From: Kiritimatiellia bacterium
GTDB lineage: Bacteria; Verrucomicrobiota; Kiritimatiellia; RFP12; UBA1067
Direction: 5' to 3'
Length of the DNA: 64,000 bases
Assembly (NCBI GenBank): GCA_027858965.1
Contig: JAQIBS010000090.1
Coordinates: forward strand, 16,065 to 80,064
Part shown: one piece after another, positions 40,573 through 49,323 of the stretch
Layout of the letters: every line of letters begins with the position of its first letter
How positions within the stretch are numbered: position 1 is the stretch's first letter
The notes under the pieces: generated by a model
Told to the model about the DNA's origin: nothing
Seen by the model: the letters and a program-made list of their open reading frames with translations, nothing else
Database searches by the model: none
Position numbers and translations under genes: made by a program

Positions 40573-42492
40573 ATGAATGGTGAAATTATAGATCGGGTGT
40601 TTGCCTTAAAGGAGCGTTTCTTATGCTTCTCGATTGATACAGCAATTATGGCTTTGGCGTACCTTTTTGCAATTGTTTTGCGTTTTGAATTCCACGCTCC
40701 GCATTGGGGCTGGAATGGTGTTCTCATCACGTTCTTTGTTGTGGCTGCTGTGCAATGGTTATTTCTGTTTCTGTTCGGATGTCACAAGGCGATATGGAAA
40801 TATATAACTGTCAGCGATGTCCCTCGTTTTATTAGTGCTGTTGCTTGCTCGGCAACTACGTTGTTAATATTGCGGTTCCTGATGCCAGGACATTTTAATG
40901 TCCGCCCTCCCTACAGTATTACTTTTATCAATGCGATTTTTGTCTTTGGAGGGTTGCTTCTGGCGCGAGTATTCAGTCGGATGTTAGCTCAGAGCGGGAC
41001 TCATTCTGTAAAATCAGATAGGCCAGAAAAGTTGAGAAATGTGTTGTTAATAGGTGCGGGAGATGCGGGAAATACCGTTTTACGGGAGATGCGGAATCAG
41101 AATCAATGCAACTCTCATCTGATTGGTTTTCTGGATGATGACCCAGCTAAACAGGGGGCGAATATTCAGGGGGGTACAGTTCTCGGGAAGATTAAAGACC
41201 TGCCGGCAGTTTCCGCCCGGTATAATGTTGATGAAGTTATTGTTACCATGGTCTGTGTTCCTAAAGAGGTGATCAGAAGGGTGGTGAGTTTATGTAAAGA
41301 ATCTGATCTGCCTGTGCGTATTCTCCCAGCATTTCATGAGCTGATTGATGGGTCGGTAATGGCTTCCCGGTTGCGGAAAGTTGAAATATCCGATTTGCTG
41401 GGCAGGGAGGAAACAAAGTTTGATGATCGCCAGATTATTAAGGTTATTGCAAATAAATGTGTATTGGTGACAGGGGCCGGCGGGTCGATTGGCAGTGAAA
41501 TTGTTCGTCAGACAGCTCGTATGGGGCCTTCACGGGTTGTTTTATTTGAACGGTTTGAGAATGCTCTTTATCAGATTGATCGCGAAATCCGTCAGAAAAT
41601 GCCGGATGCGGTTATTGTTACCGTTGTTGGTGATGTCTGTGACCGGGCGAGGGTTGAAGATGTTTTCAGACTTTATAACCCTGAGGTTGTTATTCACGCC
41701 GCTGCACATAAACATGTTCCTATGATGGAGATTAATGCGGGCGAGGCCCTTAAAAATAATGTTATAGGGACTAGGGTAGTTGGTGAGACGGCTGTAAAAT
41801 ATAATGCTGAGCGATTTATTCTGGTTTCAACTGATAAGGCCGTTAATCCGCTTTCGGTTATGGGTGTTACTAAAAGACTGGCCGAGATGGTTGTGCAATC
41901 TCTCAACCGGAGAGGAAAAACAATATTTTCAGCAGTGAGGTTCGGTAATGTGCTGGGCTCTTCGGGTTCGGTTGTGCCGCTTTTTCAGGAGCAGATAGCG
42001 CAGGGTGGACCTGTTACGGTGACTCACCCTGAGATGACGCGCTATTTTATGACGATTGAGGAGGCTGTTCACTTAGTATTGCTTTCAATAACGCAGACTG
42101 AAGGGGGCGAAATCTTTATTCTGGATATGGGTGAACCTGTGCGCATCGTTGATTTGGCGGAGGAGATGATACGGCTCTCCGGGTTGAAGCCTTATGATGA
42201 CATTTCAATTGTTTTCTCTGGAATCAGACCGGGGGAAAAGCTCTACGAGGATTTAGATGTTAGTGAAGCATCCGTTCTCAAGACAGAGCTTGCTCGAATA
42301 TATATCTGTAAAATAGATGAGGCTGGGCCGGACCTTGTGGATTCCATGGTGACTTCATGTAAAGAAATCTGTCGGAATCAGGATGGTGATTCAGTTAAAC
42401 GCCATTTGACTATAGATCTTTATGCACGACTCTCGAATGAGATTAGAGTCAGTGACAGAGAAAACCCAGGAAGGATAATAAAAAATGACTAG
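40573..42492 (+). CDS. UDP-sugar 4,6-dehydratase, membrane-bound PglF/CapD type
   Basis: 639 residues. Four N-terminal membrane helices (residues about 15-130), a CoA-binding-like Rossmann domain (NVLLIGAGDAGNTVLREM), then the catalytic SDR domain: KCVLVTGAGGSIGSEIVRQT, VIHAAAHKHVPMME, STDKAVNPLSVMGVTKRLAE (MGxTK active site) and VRFGNVLGSSGSVVPLF. It converts UDP-GlcNAc to the UDP-4-keto-6-deoxy sugar. With the adjacent aminotransferase and the PglD/PglC-like genes it completes a bacillosamine-type route. The stop overlaps the next start by 8 bp. Confidence 0.9.
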   Translation: MNGEIIDRVFALKERFLCFSIDTAIMALAYLFAIVLRFEFHAPHWGWNGVLITFFVVAAVQWLFLFLFGCHKAIWKYITVSDVPRFISAVACSATTLLILRFLMPGHFNVRPPYSITFINAIFVFGGLLLARVFSRMLAQSGTHSVKSDRPEKLRNVLLIGAGDAGNTVLREMRNQNQCNSHLIGFLDDDPAKQGANIQGGTVLGKIKDLPAVSARYNVDEVIVTMVCVPKEVIRRVVSLCKESDLPVRILPAFHELIDGSVMASRLRKVEISDLLGREETKFDDRQIIKVIANKCVLVTGAGGSIGSEIVRQTARMGPSRVVLFERFENALYQIDREIRQKMPDAVIVTVVGDVCDRARVEDVFRLYNPEVVIHAAAHKHVPMMEINAGEALKNNVIGTRVVGETAVKYNAERFILVSTDKAVNPLSVMGVTKRLAEMVVQSLNRRGKTIFSAVRFGNVLGSSGSVVPLFQEQIAQGGPVTVTHPEMTRYFMTIEEAVHLVLLSITQTEGGEIFILDMGEPVRIVDLAEEMIRLSGLKPYDDISIVFSGIRPGEKLYEDLDVSEASVLKTELARIYICKIDEAGPDLVDSMVTSCKEICRNQDGDSVKRHLTIDLYARLSNEIRVSDRENPGRIIKND

Positions 42493-44392
42493 TTCCTGGA
42501 CAGTTTCTGTATTTGATTCATTTGCTGGTCTTCTGCTACGCTTGACAACCAGTGACGCCAGGTATCTATTCGCATTTCTGAGTGCTTTTGTTATCTCTTT
42601 GTTGCTGACGCCTCCTGTGAGAGAGTTTGCAAGAAAAACAGGGATGGTTGATCAGCCAGATGAGAGGCGTATCAACAAGGTTCCGATTCCGCGCGGGGGT
42701 GGGCTGGCCGTCTTTATTGCCTTTCATGTTGTTCTTCTGGCCTTCGCCCTGATGGGTGGTAGGCAGATTAGCCCCAGTTTCACTTTCAGTTGGCAGTGGC
42801 ATTTCTTTTTGGCATCCTCTCTCCTGTTGATTATTGGGTTTGTGGATGATAAATATGGGATGAAGCCGATGTTTAAGTTTGCCGGGCAGATTGCAGTGGC
42901 ATCGATTCTGTTTCTGTCGGATATTCGGGTGGGTGGGATTATTGTTGCATTCCCAGTATGGCTGGACTATTTGGTGACGGTTTTCTGGATTGTTGGGGCG
43001 ATCAATGCATTCAATCTGATTGATGGATTGGATGGCCTTTCTTCCGGGTTGTCATTGATTGCCTGTCTTGGATTAGCAGGAGCGCTTGTTTTTAGCAACC
43101 GTGCGGCTGATACCATTCCATATCTTATTTTAGCTGGTGCCTGTCTGGGATTTCTTCGCTATAATTTTCATCCGGCATCTGTATTTCTGGGTGATTCCGG
43201 AAGTATGTTCTTGGGTCTGTGCGTGGCTACGCTACCTCTTATGACGGGGTCCCGAAGAGAGCTGGTGGCATCGCTGGGTGTTCCGCTGTTAGCGATGGGA
43301 ATTCCAATTTTTGATACAATGCTGGCAATCTGGCGACGCACTGCCAGAGCTTTGCTTCCGCAGGATTTTATTGGCGTTGATGCCCAGACAAATGTTATGC
43401 AACCGGATAAAGATCATATTCATCATCGTATTCTGCGAAAAACATTGAACCAGCGAACGGCCGCTATTACGCTCTATCTGGTGGCTCTAGTTCTGGTGCT
43501 GGTCGGTCTTTCAGGGTTACTTTTACGCAATCATGCTCCGGGATTCTTCATGATTGCGTTTATGGTGGCTGTCGCTGTGGCTGTTCGACATATGGTCAGT
43601 GTTGAGTTATGGGATACAGGTCGGTTTCTTTCTAAGAAAAGAGCCACCTTAAGACAGGCTGTTGTTCTCCCCGCTTATATAATAATTGATGTTATTCTTT
43701 TGGTATTTGCCTGGATCGTTGCGCGGTTCTTCTCCGGGTTGCCTCTTGGTCGAAATGCATTTCTCTATGAGCTGCCGATTGTGATTTCAATTATATTTGT
43801 GTCTTTGGTTGTTAGTAAGACTTATCGTCGGGTCTGGTCGAGAGCTCAAGTGCGGGATTATGCGCTGCTCACATTTACTCTATTTGTTTCAACTCTCATT
43901 GCTGCTTCTGTGATACTGATGATTGAGAGTGAGGATTATGGTTTTATAAAGTTTTCCATTTTAATGTTTATGTGTGCTTTCTTTCCGCTGACTGGCATGC
44001 GTGTGATACGGGAGTGCTTAGCCAGCTTTATGCATGTTATTGAGCGTTTTGTAATAAGGGATAAAGAAGATACAGAACGGGTTCTGGTTTATGGGGGAGG
44101 GGTGAAATTCAGCCTTTATCTCAAGAATATCATAGCAAAAGCCGGTAATAATAAAATGTTCATTGTTGGATTGGTGGATGATGATATACATTTGAAGGGG
44201 CGTGTTATCTCAGGGTACAGGGTGCTGGGGGGGGCGGAACATATTATGGAAATTGCCAAGAAATATAGGGCTGCTCGTGTGTTAATCACCTGCGATATGT
44301 CGGAGGATAAGATTGAGCAAATGGCTAAGGAGTTTGAAGGTAGTGATATTAAACTTTCGGTCTGGAGATGTTCGGAAGAAATCTTAAACTAA
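42485..44392 (+). CDS. WecA/MraY-like phospho-sugar transferase fused to a Rossmann domain
   Basis: 635 residues. Residues about 25-370 are a polytopic WecA/TagO-type enzyme: VDQPDERRINKVPIPRGGGL, IIGFVDDKYGMKP, NAFNLIDGLDGLSSG, FLGDSGSMFLG and the histidine motif DKDHIHHRIL are all present. Residues about 400-510 add four helices, and the last 110 form a soluble Rossmann-like domain, RVLVYGGGVKFSLYLKNII, resembling the CoA-binding domain of PglF/CapD proteins. It makes an undecaprenyl-PP-sugar. The fusion resembles a WecA enzyme joined to the non-catalytic half of a CapD protein. The TAA stop begins a hairpin. Confidence 0.87.
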   Translation: MTSSWTVSVFDSFAGLLLRLTTSDARYLFAFLSAFVISLLLTPPVREFARKTGMVDQPDERRINKVPIPRGGGLAVFIAFHVVLLAFALMGGRQISPSFTFSWQWHFFLASSLLLIIGFVDDKYGMKPMFKFAGQIAVASILFLSDIRVGGIIVAFPVWLDYLVTVFWIVGAINAFNLIDGLDGLSSGLSLIACLGLAGALVFSNRAADTIPYLILAGACLGFLRYNFHPASVFLGDSGSMFLGLCVATLPLMTGSRRELVASLGVPLLAMGIPIFDTMLAIWRRTARALLPQDFIGVDAQTNVMQPDKDHIHHRILRKTLNQRTAAITLYLVALVLVLVGLSGLLLRNHAPGFFMIAFMVAVAVAVRHMVSVELWDTGRFLSKKRATLRQAVVLPAYIIIDVILLVFAWIVARFFSGLPLGRNAFLYELPIVISIIFVSLVVSKTYRRVWSRAQVRDYALLTFTLFVSTLIAASVILMIESEDYGFIKFSILMFMCAFFPLTGMRVIRECLASFMHVIERFVIRDKEDTERVLVYGGGVKFSLYLKNIIAKAGNNKMFIVGLVDDDIHLKGRVISGYRVLGGAEHIMEIAKKYRAARVLITCDMSEDKIEQMAKEFEGSDIKLSVWRCSEEILN

Positions 44393-44660
44393 AAATAATT
44401 CGGCGCACCGAATTATCCGATTCCGCTGCGCGGAATTGCAGTATTGAGGGCCGGTTTATTAGCAGGCTGCGCCTGGAGTTTTTCAAAAATAGTGATCATT
44501 TTTTATACGCGCCCTCTTCCCCTTCGACAAGCTCAGGGCATGCGAGATGCACTTCTACAATACAAGTCTTTGTGTGACAGGAGGATTTGTGCGATATCCA
44601 TTGTTGCATTAGGTAAAAACACTGCGTGTTTTGAATTGAGGTGAAAAGGAAGGTTGGATT
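44392..44660. repeat. Repeat-filled gap after the WecA-like gene
   Basis: No gene. It starts with a family-A-like double hairpin: arms AATTCGG/CCGAATT around CGCA (44398-44415) and ATTCCGC/GCGGAAT around TGC (44421-44437). Further on are CCTTCGACAAGCTCAGGGC (44520-44538), a short repeat common in many bacteria, and a hairpin AAAACAC/GTGTTTT around TGC (44618-44634). Confidence 0.7.
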
Positions 44661-45077
44661 ATGAAAAGTTATCGTAAAGAGTTGTGGTTCAATGCAAAAC
44701 AGCGCAGAGAGATCATAAATATCACGCCGCAGGTTAATGAATGTCTCTCTGATAGTGGTGTTAAAGAGGGGCTTTGTCTGGTAAATGCCATGCACATCAC
44801 GGCCAGTGTCTTTATCAATGATAATGAGAGTGGATTGCATTCAGATTATGAGCGCTGGCTTGAAAAACTGGCTCCTGAGAAACCCTATGATCAATATGCC
44901 CACAATGGCTATGAGGATAATGCGGATGCGCATTTGAAAAGGACCGTTATGGGTCGAGAGGTTGTCGTGGCAATTACCGATGGAAATTTAGATTTTGGTC
45001 CATGGGAGTGTATTTTTTATTATGAGCTCGATGGCAAGCGTGATAAACGGGTGCTGGTAAAGATCATCGGTGAGTAA
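44661..45077 (+). CDS. yjbQ: YjbQ family (UPF0047) protein
   Basis: 138 residues, the usual family length. [20 protein letters not shown] and [20 protein letters not shown] are the two conserved blocks, with the buried histidine and [15 protein letters not shown] at the end. E. coli YjbQ has weak thiamine-phosphate synthase activity; the main role is unknown. A true thiE lies 1.6 kb away on the other strand, which fits that link. The TAA stop is followed directly by a CCGC-TTC-GCG hairpin and then arms AAAACGC/GCGTTTT around TAC (45103-45119). 45120-45250 holds no gene. Confidence 0.88.
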   Translation: MKSYRKELWFNAKQRREIINITPQVNECLSDSGVKEGLCLVNAMHITASVFINDNESGLHSDYERWLEKLAPEKPYDQYAHNGYEDNADAHLKRTVMGREVVVAITDGNLDFGPWECIFYYELDGKRDKRVLVKIIGE

Positions 45078-45250
45078 TTCCGCTTCGCGCAATTACAATA
45101 AAACGCTACGCGTTTTGGCTGCCTTCGCTGGTTTTCAGGTAAGAAAATTAATGGTAAGAATATGTTGCCATGTTGTTTTTCGGTAAAAATTGGATATTGT
45201 TATGTTTGGACGTGTTGTTACTTGACGATTGTGCCGCGCCTAATTATCAT

Positions 45251-45318
45251 CCTCTGACCTCTGACCTCTGACCTCTGACCTCTGACCTCTGACCTCTGAC
45301 CTCTGACCTCTGACCTCT
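45251..45318. repeat. Perfect heptamer tandem repeat, nine copies of CCTCTGA
   Basis: Nine exact 7-bp units (45251-45313) and a partial tenth. It lies just beyond the stop codon of the minus-strand nucleotidyltransferase gene. Slippage could change copy number without affecting a protein. Confidence 0.95.
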
Positions 45319-45324
45319 TTCTAC

Positions 45325-46575
45325 TCACTCTTCCTGGGTGAGTTTTTGTATTATCTCTTTTCGTATGGCCGCATTATCTAGTGCTGATCTGTTTTGTTTT
45401 AAAGAGAAAAGATCACGCCCGGTATGCTGTATAAGGTGCATTGCTCTTAGAAACCATGCAAGAGGCAGTAGCAACTTGTGCCGGGCAAAGGGATAGTGCA
45501 GAGCCATAAAGGTCTGTGGCATGAAAATTCGACTTGCTATCAGCTTGATTTTCCCCATTGCTGATGACTGCCGGTATTTCAGGAAGTTATATTCATGATC
45601 TCTGCTGTTTGCTTCCGGTAGCTCAAACAGTGTGCTACATGCTGAATGGAGTAAATCCTTTTCAATGCCTGCTTTTTCTATATTACATTGATCAGGAAGT
45701 GGGATTCCGAAGAGTTCTGAGACAATTTGTAATATAAATATGGTTGCCGTGCCGATCTTCCAGTAGGATGCTGATCTTTCGAAGTTGAATGAGGCTATCT
45801 CAGAGAGATGCATTTTGAGGATTAAGGCAATATCAATATAACTTCTTAACGATAAGGCCATCCTATGGTGAAGTATATGTTGGATAAGATGTGAAAGCTG
45901 ATCTTCTATTGTGAATTCGCGTATGCATGAGCCAAAAAGGACCGCCTTCTGTGTGTTATTCCATATTTTCTCTATCTCGGGAATTGAGCTACCCTCGATC
46001 ATCTCAGATTCAACATTCCAGTGTAGTTCAATGAATGCTTTGAATGAAGGGTGGTAATATGCATTATCGTAGATGTATTTATTTTTCAGCTGATCTCTTT
46101 TGGGTTGATATCCGGCTGCCGTTAAGATTGCATGTGCTCGCTCAATATCGCATTTATGTACGAGGATATCGATGTCTGCCATCGAACGTTGTGATGGCTC
46201 GTCATAAATCTTTTCACTGAGCCATGTGCCTTTGAGAGGAATAACATCAATGCGGTCTTGAGATAGTTTCTGCAGGAGCTCAGTTGTTTGCAGCTGGCGA
46301 ATAATCGTTGTCTGAAGATGCTCTAGTGCCAGCGACCGCCAAGCTGCAGGTGCTGAGTCCGGCTCAACGGCGGCATCCGTTGAAAATAGCTGTGGAATGT
46401 TTTTGGCGAGCCATGGAAAGAGAAAGTGTTCGACACGGTGCTGTCTTGCCTGCCGCAGCAGGGATCCCCAGTTGGTGGATTCTAAACTTTCAGGGGGCGG
46501 GGAGTTATGAATGGCGCAACGCAGGCAATCTACCAGCATTCGCCACTCTTCAGGTATATGTGTTTGCAATTTCAA
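45325..46575 (-). CDS. NTP_transf_5-type nucleotidyltransferase-like protein
   Basis: 416 residues. IPLKGTWLSEKIYDEPSQRS followed by MADIDILVHKCDIERAHAIL matches the PF14907-type fold (LKG...DxD). The C-terminal half is helical. Family members are frequent in exopolysaccharide, exosortase and lasso-peptide-like loci; the substrate is unknown. The nearby exosortase supports a role tied to the glycan locus, but it lies on the opposite strand. The TGA stop is followed within a few bases by the heptamer tract. Confidence 0.8.
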   Translation of the reverse strand: MKLQTHIPEEWRMLVDCLRCAIHNSPPPESLESTNWGSLLRQARQHRVEHFLFPWLAKNIPQLFSTDAAVEPDSAPAAWRSLALEHLQTTIIRQLQTTELLQKLSQDRIDVIPLKGTWLSEKIYDEPSQRSMADIDILVHKCDIERAHAILTAAGYQPKRDQLKNKYIYDNAYYHPSFKAFIELHWNVESEMIEGSSIPEIEKIWNNTQKAVLFGSCIREFTIEDQLSHLIQHILHHRMALSLRSYIDIALILKMHLSEIASFNFERSASYWKIGTATIFILQIVSELFGIPLPDQCNIEKAGIEKDLLHSACSTLFELPEANSRDHEYNFLKYRQSSAMGKIKLIASRIFMPQTFMALHYPFARHKLLLPLAWFLRAMHLIQHTGRDLFSLKQNRSALDNAAIRKEIIQKLTQEE

Positions 46576-46655
46576 AGTTGATAATTTCGTAAGTTATTGA
46601 TAGAAAAAAACGTACAAAAACAACAAGAAGTTGATTTTATAGCTACTGAATTAAA

Positions 46656-46686
46656 TCCTGTTAATCTTGTAATCCTGTCAAAAAAA
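46656..46686. repeat. AATCCTGT micro-repeat
   Basis: AATCCTGTTAATCTTG then TAATCCTGTCAAAA, units of 8-9 bp. A similar tract (AATCATGTTAATCATG, then TAATCCTGTCAG) borders the GxxExxY remnant at 61365-61401. Confidence 0.7.
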
Positions 46687-46710
46687 CGAAGTTTATAGCT
46701 GTACAGACTA

Positions 46711-47337
46711 CTAGTTCTGAGCTGCAGTCCAGATATCCTGTAAACGCACTATGGCATCATACGGCTTGGCTGCCTGGCAGACATATCGGACCACGGCATA
46801 GTTAATAGCACCATTTTTTAAAACCATATCAAGGTTGTTTTCGTTGATGCCGCCGATTGCCACTGTTGTGAACGGTGCGTGCTGGATGATTCTGCCTGCT
46901 AGCTTTGCTCCCAGCTCTGGATCAGAAATGTCTTTGGTCGGGGTTTTGTAAACCGGTCCTACACCGCAGTAATCGGGGCAAATGTCAACGGCATTAGAGG
47001 CTTGCTCCTCAGAGTGGGTTGAGAGTCCGAAGATCTGTAGTTCAGAAAACTTTATGCGGGCCTGTGCAATGGGCATATCTTCCTGTCCCAGGTGAACTCC
47101 ATCGGCTTCCATCTCAGTGGCAAGCTGGGGGTCGTCGTTAATGATAAACCGGGTTGAGGTGCCTTGCGTGATGGACCTGAGATTACGGGCTCTCTCAAGA
47201 ACATCGTCATCAATGGTTTTTTTCATGCGGAGTTGAATATATCGAATTTTTGCTTTAACTGCTGCCTCAGCGCAGGCTTCGTAAGATGTTGCTGGATTTG
47301 TGATAATCAGGTATAAGCCGAAACGTTCTATAGTCAT
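46711..47337 (-). CDS. thiE: Thiamine-phosphate synthase
   Basis: 208 residues, TIM barrel. YLIITNPATS, RYIQLRMKKTIDDDVLERAR (HMP-PP-binding QxR-K), RFIINDDPQLATEMEADGVH then LGQEDM, YCGVGPVYKTPTK and TTVAIGGINENN are the family motifs in order. It joins HMP-pyrophosphate and thiazole phosphate to thiamine phosphate. The LGQEDM motif and the phosphate-binding GGI are intact. No other thi gene lies nearby except yjbQ. A long perfect hairpin stands 15 bp before the start. Confidence 0.9.
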   Translation of the reverse strand: MTIERFGLYLIITNPATSYEACAEAAVKAKIRYIQLRMKKTIDDDVLERARNLRSITQGTSTRFIINDDPQLATEMEADGVHLGQEDMPIAQARIKFSELQIFGLSTHSEEQASNAVDICPDYCGVGPVYKTPTKDISDPELGAKLAGRIIQHAPFTTVAIGGINENNLDMVLKNGAINYAVVRYVCQAAKPYDAIVRLQDIWTAAQN

Positions 47338-47352
47338 GATATGTTCCCGGTA

Positions 47353-47397
47353 AAAAAAATATGGTAAAAAGATGAATCCTTTTTACCATATTTTTTT
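47353..47397. terminator. 19-bp perfect hairpin between the HEAT-protein gene and thiE
   Basis: AAAAAAATATGGTAAAAAG pairs with CTTTTTACCATATTTTTTT around a 7-nt loop, A/T-runs on both outer sides, so it could terminate in both directions. It is only 15 bp before the thiE ATG, so it may act as an attenuator. No THI-box aptamer sequence (CTGAGA, ACCTGA) is visible upstream. 47398-47573 holds GGTTAAAA-type octamers on both sides and no gene. Confidence 0.65.
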
Positions 47398-47573
47398 GTT
47401 CAATGCACGCAGGTCGTTAAAAAGGTTGAAATAGTTAAAAAGGTTGAAGTGGGTGATTTATATCGCACAGTGTTGCATTGCAAGTCAAAAAAATGATTAT
47501 ATTCTTGCTGTCATCCAACAATTATGTGGATGTCTCATTTAACCTCTTTAACCTTTTTAACCTTTAACTTTGT

Positions 47574-49250
47574 TTATTTGGCAAAGAAAGTATCAAGTTT
47601 TGTTTTCATCTCGGCATCGCCTTGTGCACTCTTGCTGACATCCGCCCACATTTTTTTGTAGTCATCTTTCTTAACACCCTTGACACTGAGTTTCTTTTCA
47701 ATGCCGCGCTGTGCGAGAATGCGCTGCTTGTTGTCGGTGGATGTGAGAGCCACACTCATTAGATATTTGAGGGAGTCGTTGTTATCCCAGGCTGAGAGAG
47801 CCCTGACGGCAGCAGTTGCGATTTCTTTATCGCTATCTTTAAGGGCTCCTTCGGTGATTGTCAGCAGCTTCTTGTCTCCGATCCGTCCGAAGGTGCCCAA
47901 TAGATCCAGTTTTTGCTCCGGTTTTGCCTTTGACCACGCATCTTTCAATAACTTGACATAAGTTCCTGATGTATCCCGTTTAGCAGCACCTGTAATGGCT
48001 GCCTGGATATCACTAGCACGACCGTGTCTGGCTTTAGTCAGCTTCAGTATCAGCACCTCTGCCTCTTCAGGGCCTGCGCAGTCACGCAGCAGCCGATATC
48101 CATTTTTTAGCTCTTCGGCTGCTGAACTGTTGATTGCTGCCAAAGCAAGGTTTACGCCTTTTTTTGATCTCCTGACTTTTAGAGTTTCCATGGTGGCATT
48201 TTTGCCTGCCTGGGAGTATGTGCTGTAATCTTTCATTAAGCCATCTTCAATTAATTCAATCGGTACACAGCACATAGATTTTTTCATGATATCTGTGTGG
48301 CTTGCAGGCAGGTTCTTCAGCACAGGGGGGAGGGCCGCTACATATGCTTTAGGATCAATTTTAATCATTGCTTTCTGCGCAGCTTGAGAGACCGCGGTGT
48401 CGTTATTACCGATGTAATTGGCCATCTCCGTTAATGCGGCGGGATTGCCACGTGTGCCCAGCATATCGAGAAGCATGATTTTGCGTGTATTGTCGCTGGT
48501 GGTTGTGAGTTTTTGAGCCCATAGCATGGTCTCCTCTTTGCCTGCCTTAATGCGCTTTTTGTTTATTGACTCTGCCTGTCTTTTACTAAGGCCGTTTATT
48601 TTGTATTGGACGTCGATCTGGGCAGCTTCGCGCATAGCTATGCCGGCAATTCTCAGGTCGGCATTGTCAAAACCTTTTAAAAGTGCCTTGATTTTTTTAG
48701 AGCTTCTGAGCTTTGCCAGCTCAGCGCTGTAATCAGAGTAGATATTCTTCTGAGGATCTTTCTGTTGTGATTCAAAATTGCGTTCTGAAGCCAAGGCTGC
48801 AATGGCTGCAAGATCTGCAACTTCTTTTTTATCAGAGGATGTGAACTCTTCAATGCCTTTTGTCTGTTTCGTAGTTGCGCACCAGCGCAGCTGATCAAGA
48901 AAGAAGCAGGTTACATCCACAGCAGTGGCTCCTTTGGCCGCTGCCAGCAGTTCGTTCGCATACTCATTGCGCATTGATTGTTTGCCGTAGGTTGCAATGA
49001 TCTGCGTCAGAGCGGCTATCCGGGTTATCTCTACCGGATCGGATTTGTAATCACTCTTAACTGCAGTAAAGAGCTTGCGGTATGAATCCGGTGCCTCTTT
49101 TGTAATGGCTGCCAGTGTTTGCTTGTTGATAGTATCAAGTTTTGCCTTTTCTGCACGGGCCCATTGTGCCGCCGTCTGATTTGCGGCTGACACAGATAAC
49201 TGCGCAATCGTCAAAGTGGCGGCAATGATAAGTATTCTTTTAAAATTCAT
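47574..49250 (-). CDS. Secreted HEAT-repeat protein
   Basis: 558 residues. Signal peptide at the N-terminus (ILIIAATLTIAQLSVSA). The rest is helical with repeated helix pairs, such as DLLGTFGRIGDKKLLTITEG and EIATAAVRALSAWDNNDSLK YL, the pattern of HEAT/PBS-lyase-like repeats. Likely a periplasmic protein-binding scaffold. PVC bacteria often place such proteins beside Gfo/Idh/MocA oxidoreductases, as here (the oxidoreductase gene is immediately upstream on the same strand, 70 bp away). Precise partner unknown. TAA stop is followed by AGGTTAAA octamers. Confidence 0.83.
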   Translation of the reverse strand: MNFKRILIIAATLTIAQLSVSAANQTAAQWARAEKAKLDTINKQTLAAITKEAPDSYRKLFTAVKSDYKSDPVEITRIAALTQIIATYGKQSMRNEYANELLAAAKGATAVDVTCFFLDQLRWCATTKQTKGIEEFTSSDKKEVADLAAIAALASERNFESQQKDPQKNIYSDYSAELAKLRSSKKIKALLKGFDNADLRIAGIAMREAAQIDVQYKINGLSKRQAESINKKRIKAGKEETMLWAQKLTTTSDNTRKIMLLDMLGTRGNPAALTEMANYIGNNDTAVSQAAQKAMIKIDPKAYVAALPPVLKNLPASHTDIMKKSMCCVPIELIEDGLMKDYSTYSQAGKNATMETLKVRRSKKGVNLALAAINSSAAEELKNGYRLLRDCAGPEEAEVLILKLTKARHGRASDIQAAITGAAKRDTSGTYVKLLKDAWSKAKPEQKLDLLGTFGRIGDKKLLTITEGALKDSDKEIATAAVRALSAWDNNDSLKYLMSVALTSTDNKQRILAQRGIEKKLSVKGVKKDDYKKMWADVSKSAQGDAEMKTKLDTFFAK

Positions 49251-49273
49251 TTTTTATCCTTTGTCTGTAAATT

Positions 49274-49323
49274 CATTATTTCAAAGCACATAGTGCTTTC
49301 CGATAATTGTGTGAACACAATTA
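49274..49323 (-). repeat. Family-A double hairpin at the oxidoreductase stop codon
   Basis: On the minus strand: C-TAA-ATAATTGTG pairs with CACAATTAT around TTCA, then CGGAAA and arms AAAGCAC/GTGCTTT around TAT, ending GAAA. It has the order of family A (hairpin, GGAAA, hairpin); the TAA is the stop codon of the Gfo/Idh/MocA gene. Confidence 0.8.

Noticed and set aside
47398..47573. TPP riboswitch upstream of thiE
   Set aside because: The conserved CTGAGA and ACCTGA-type segments are absent; the region is mainly GGTTAAAA repeats.
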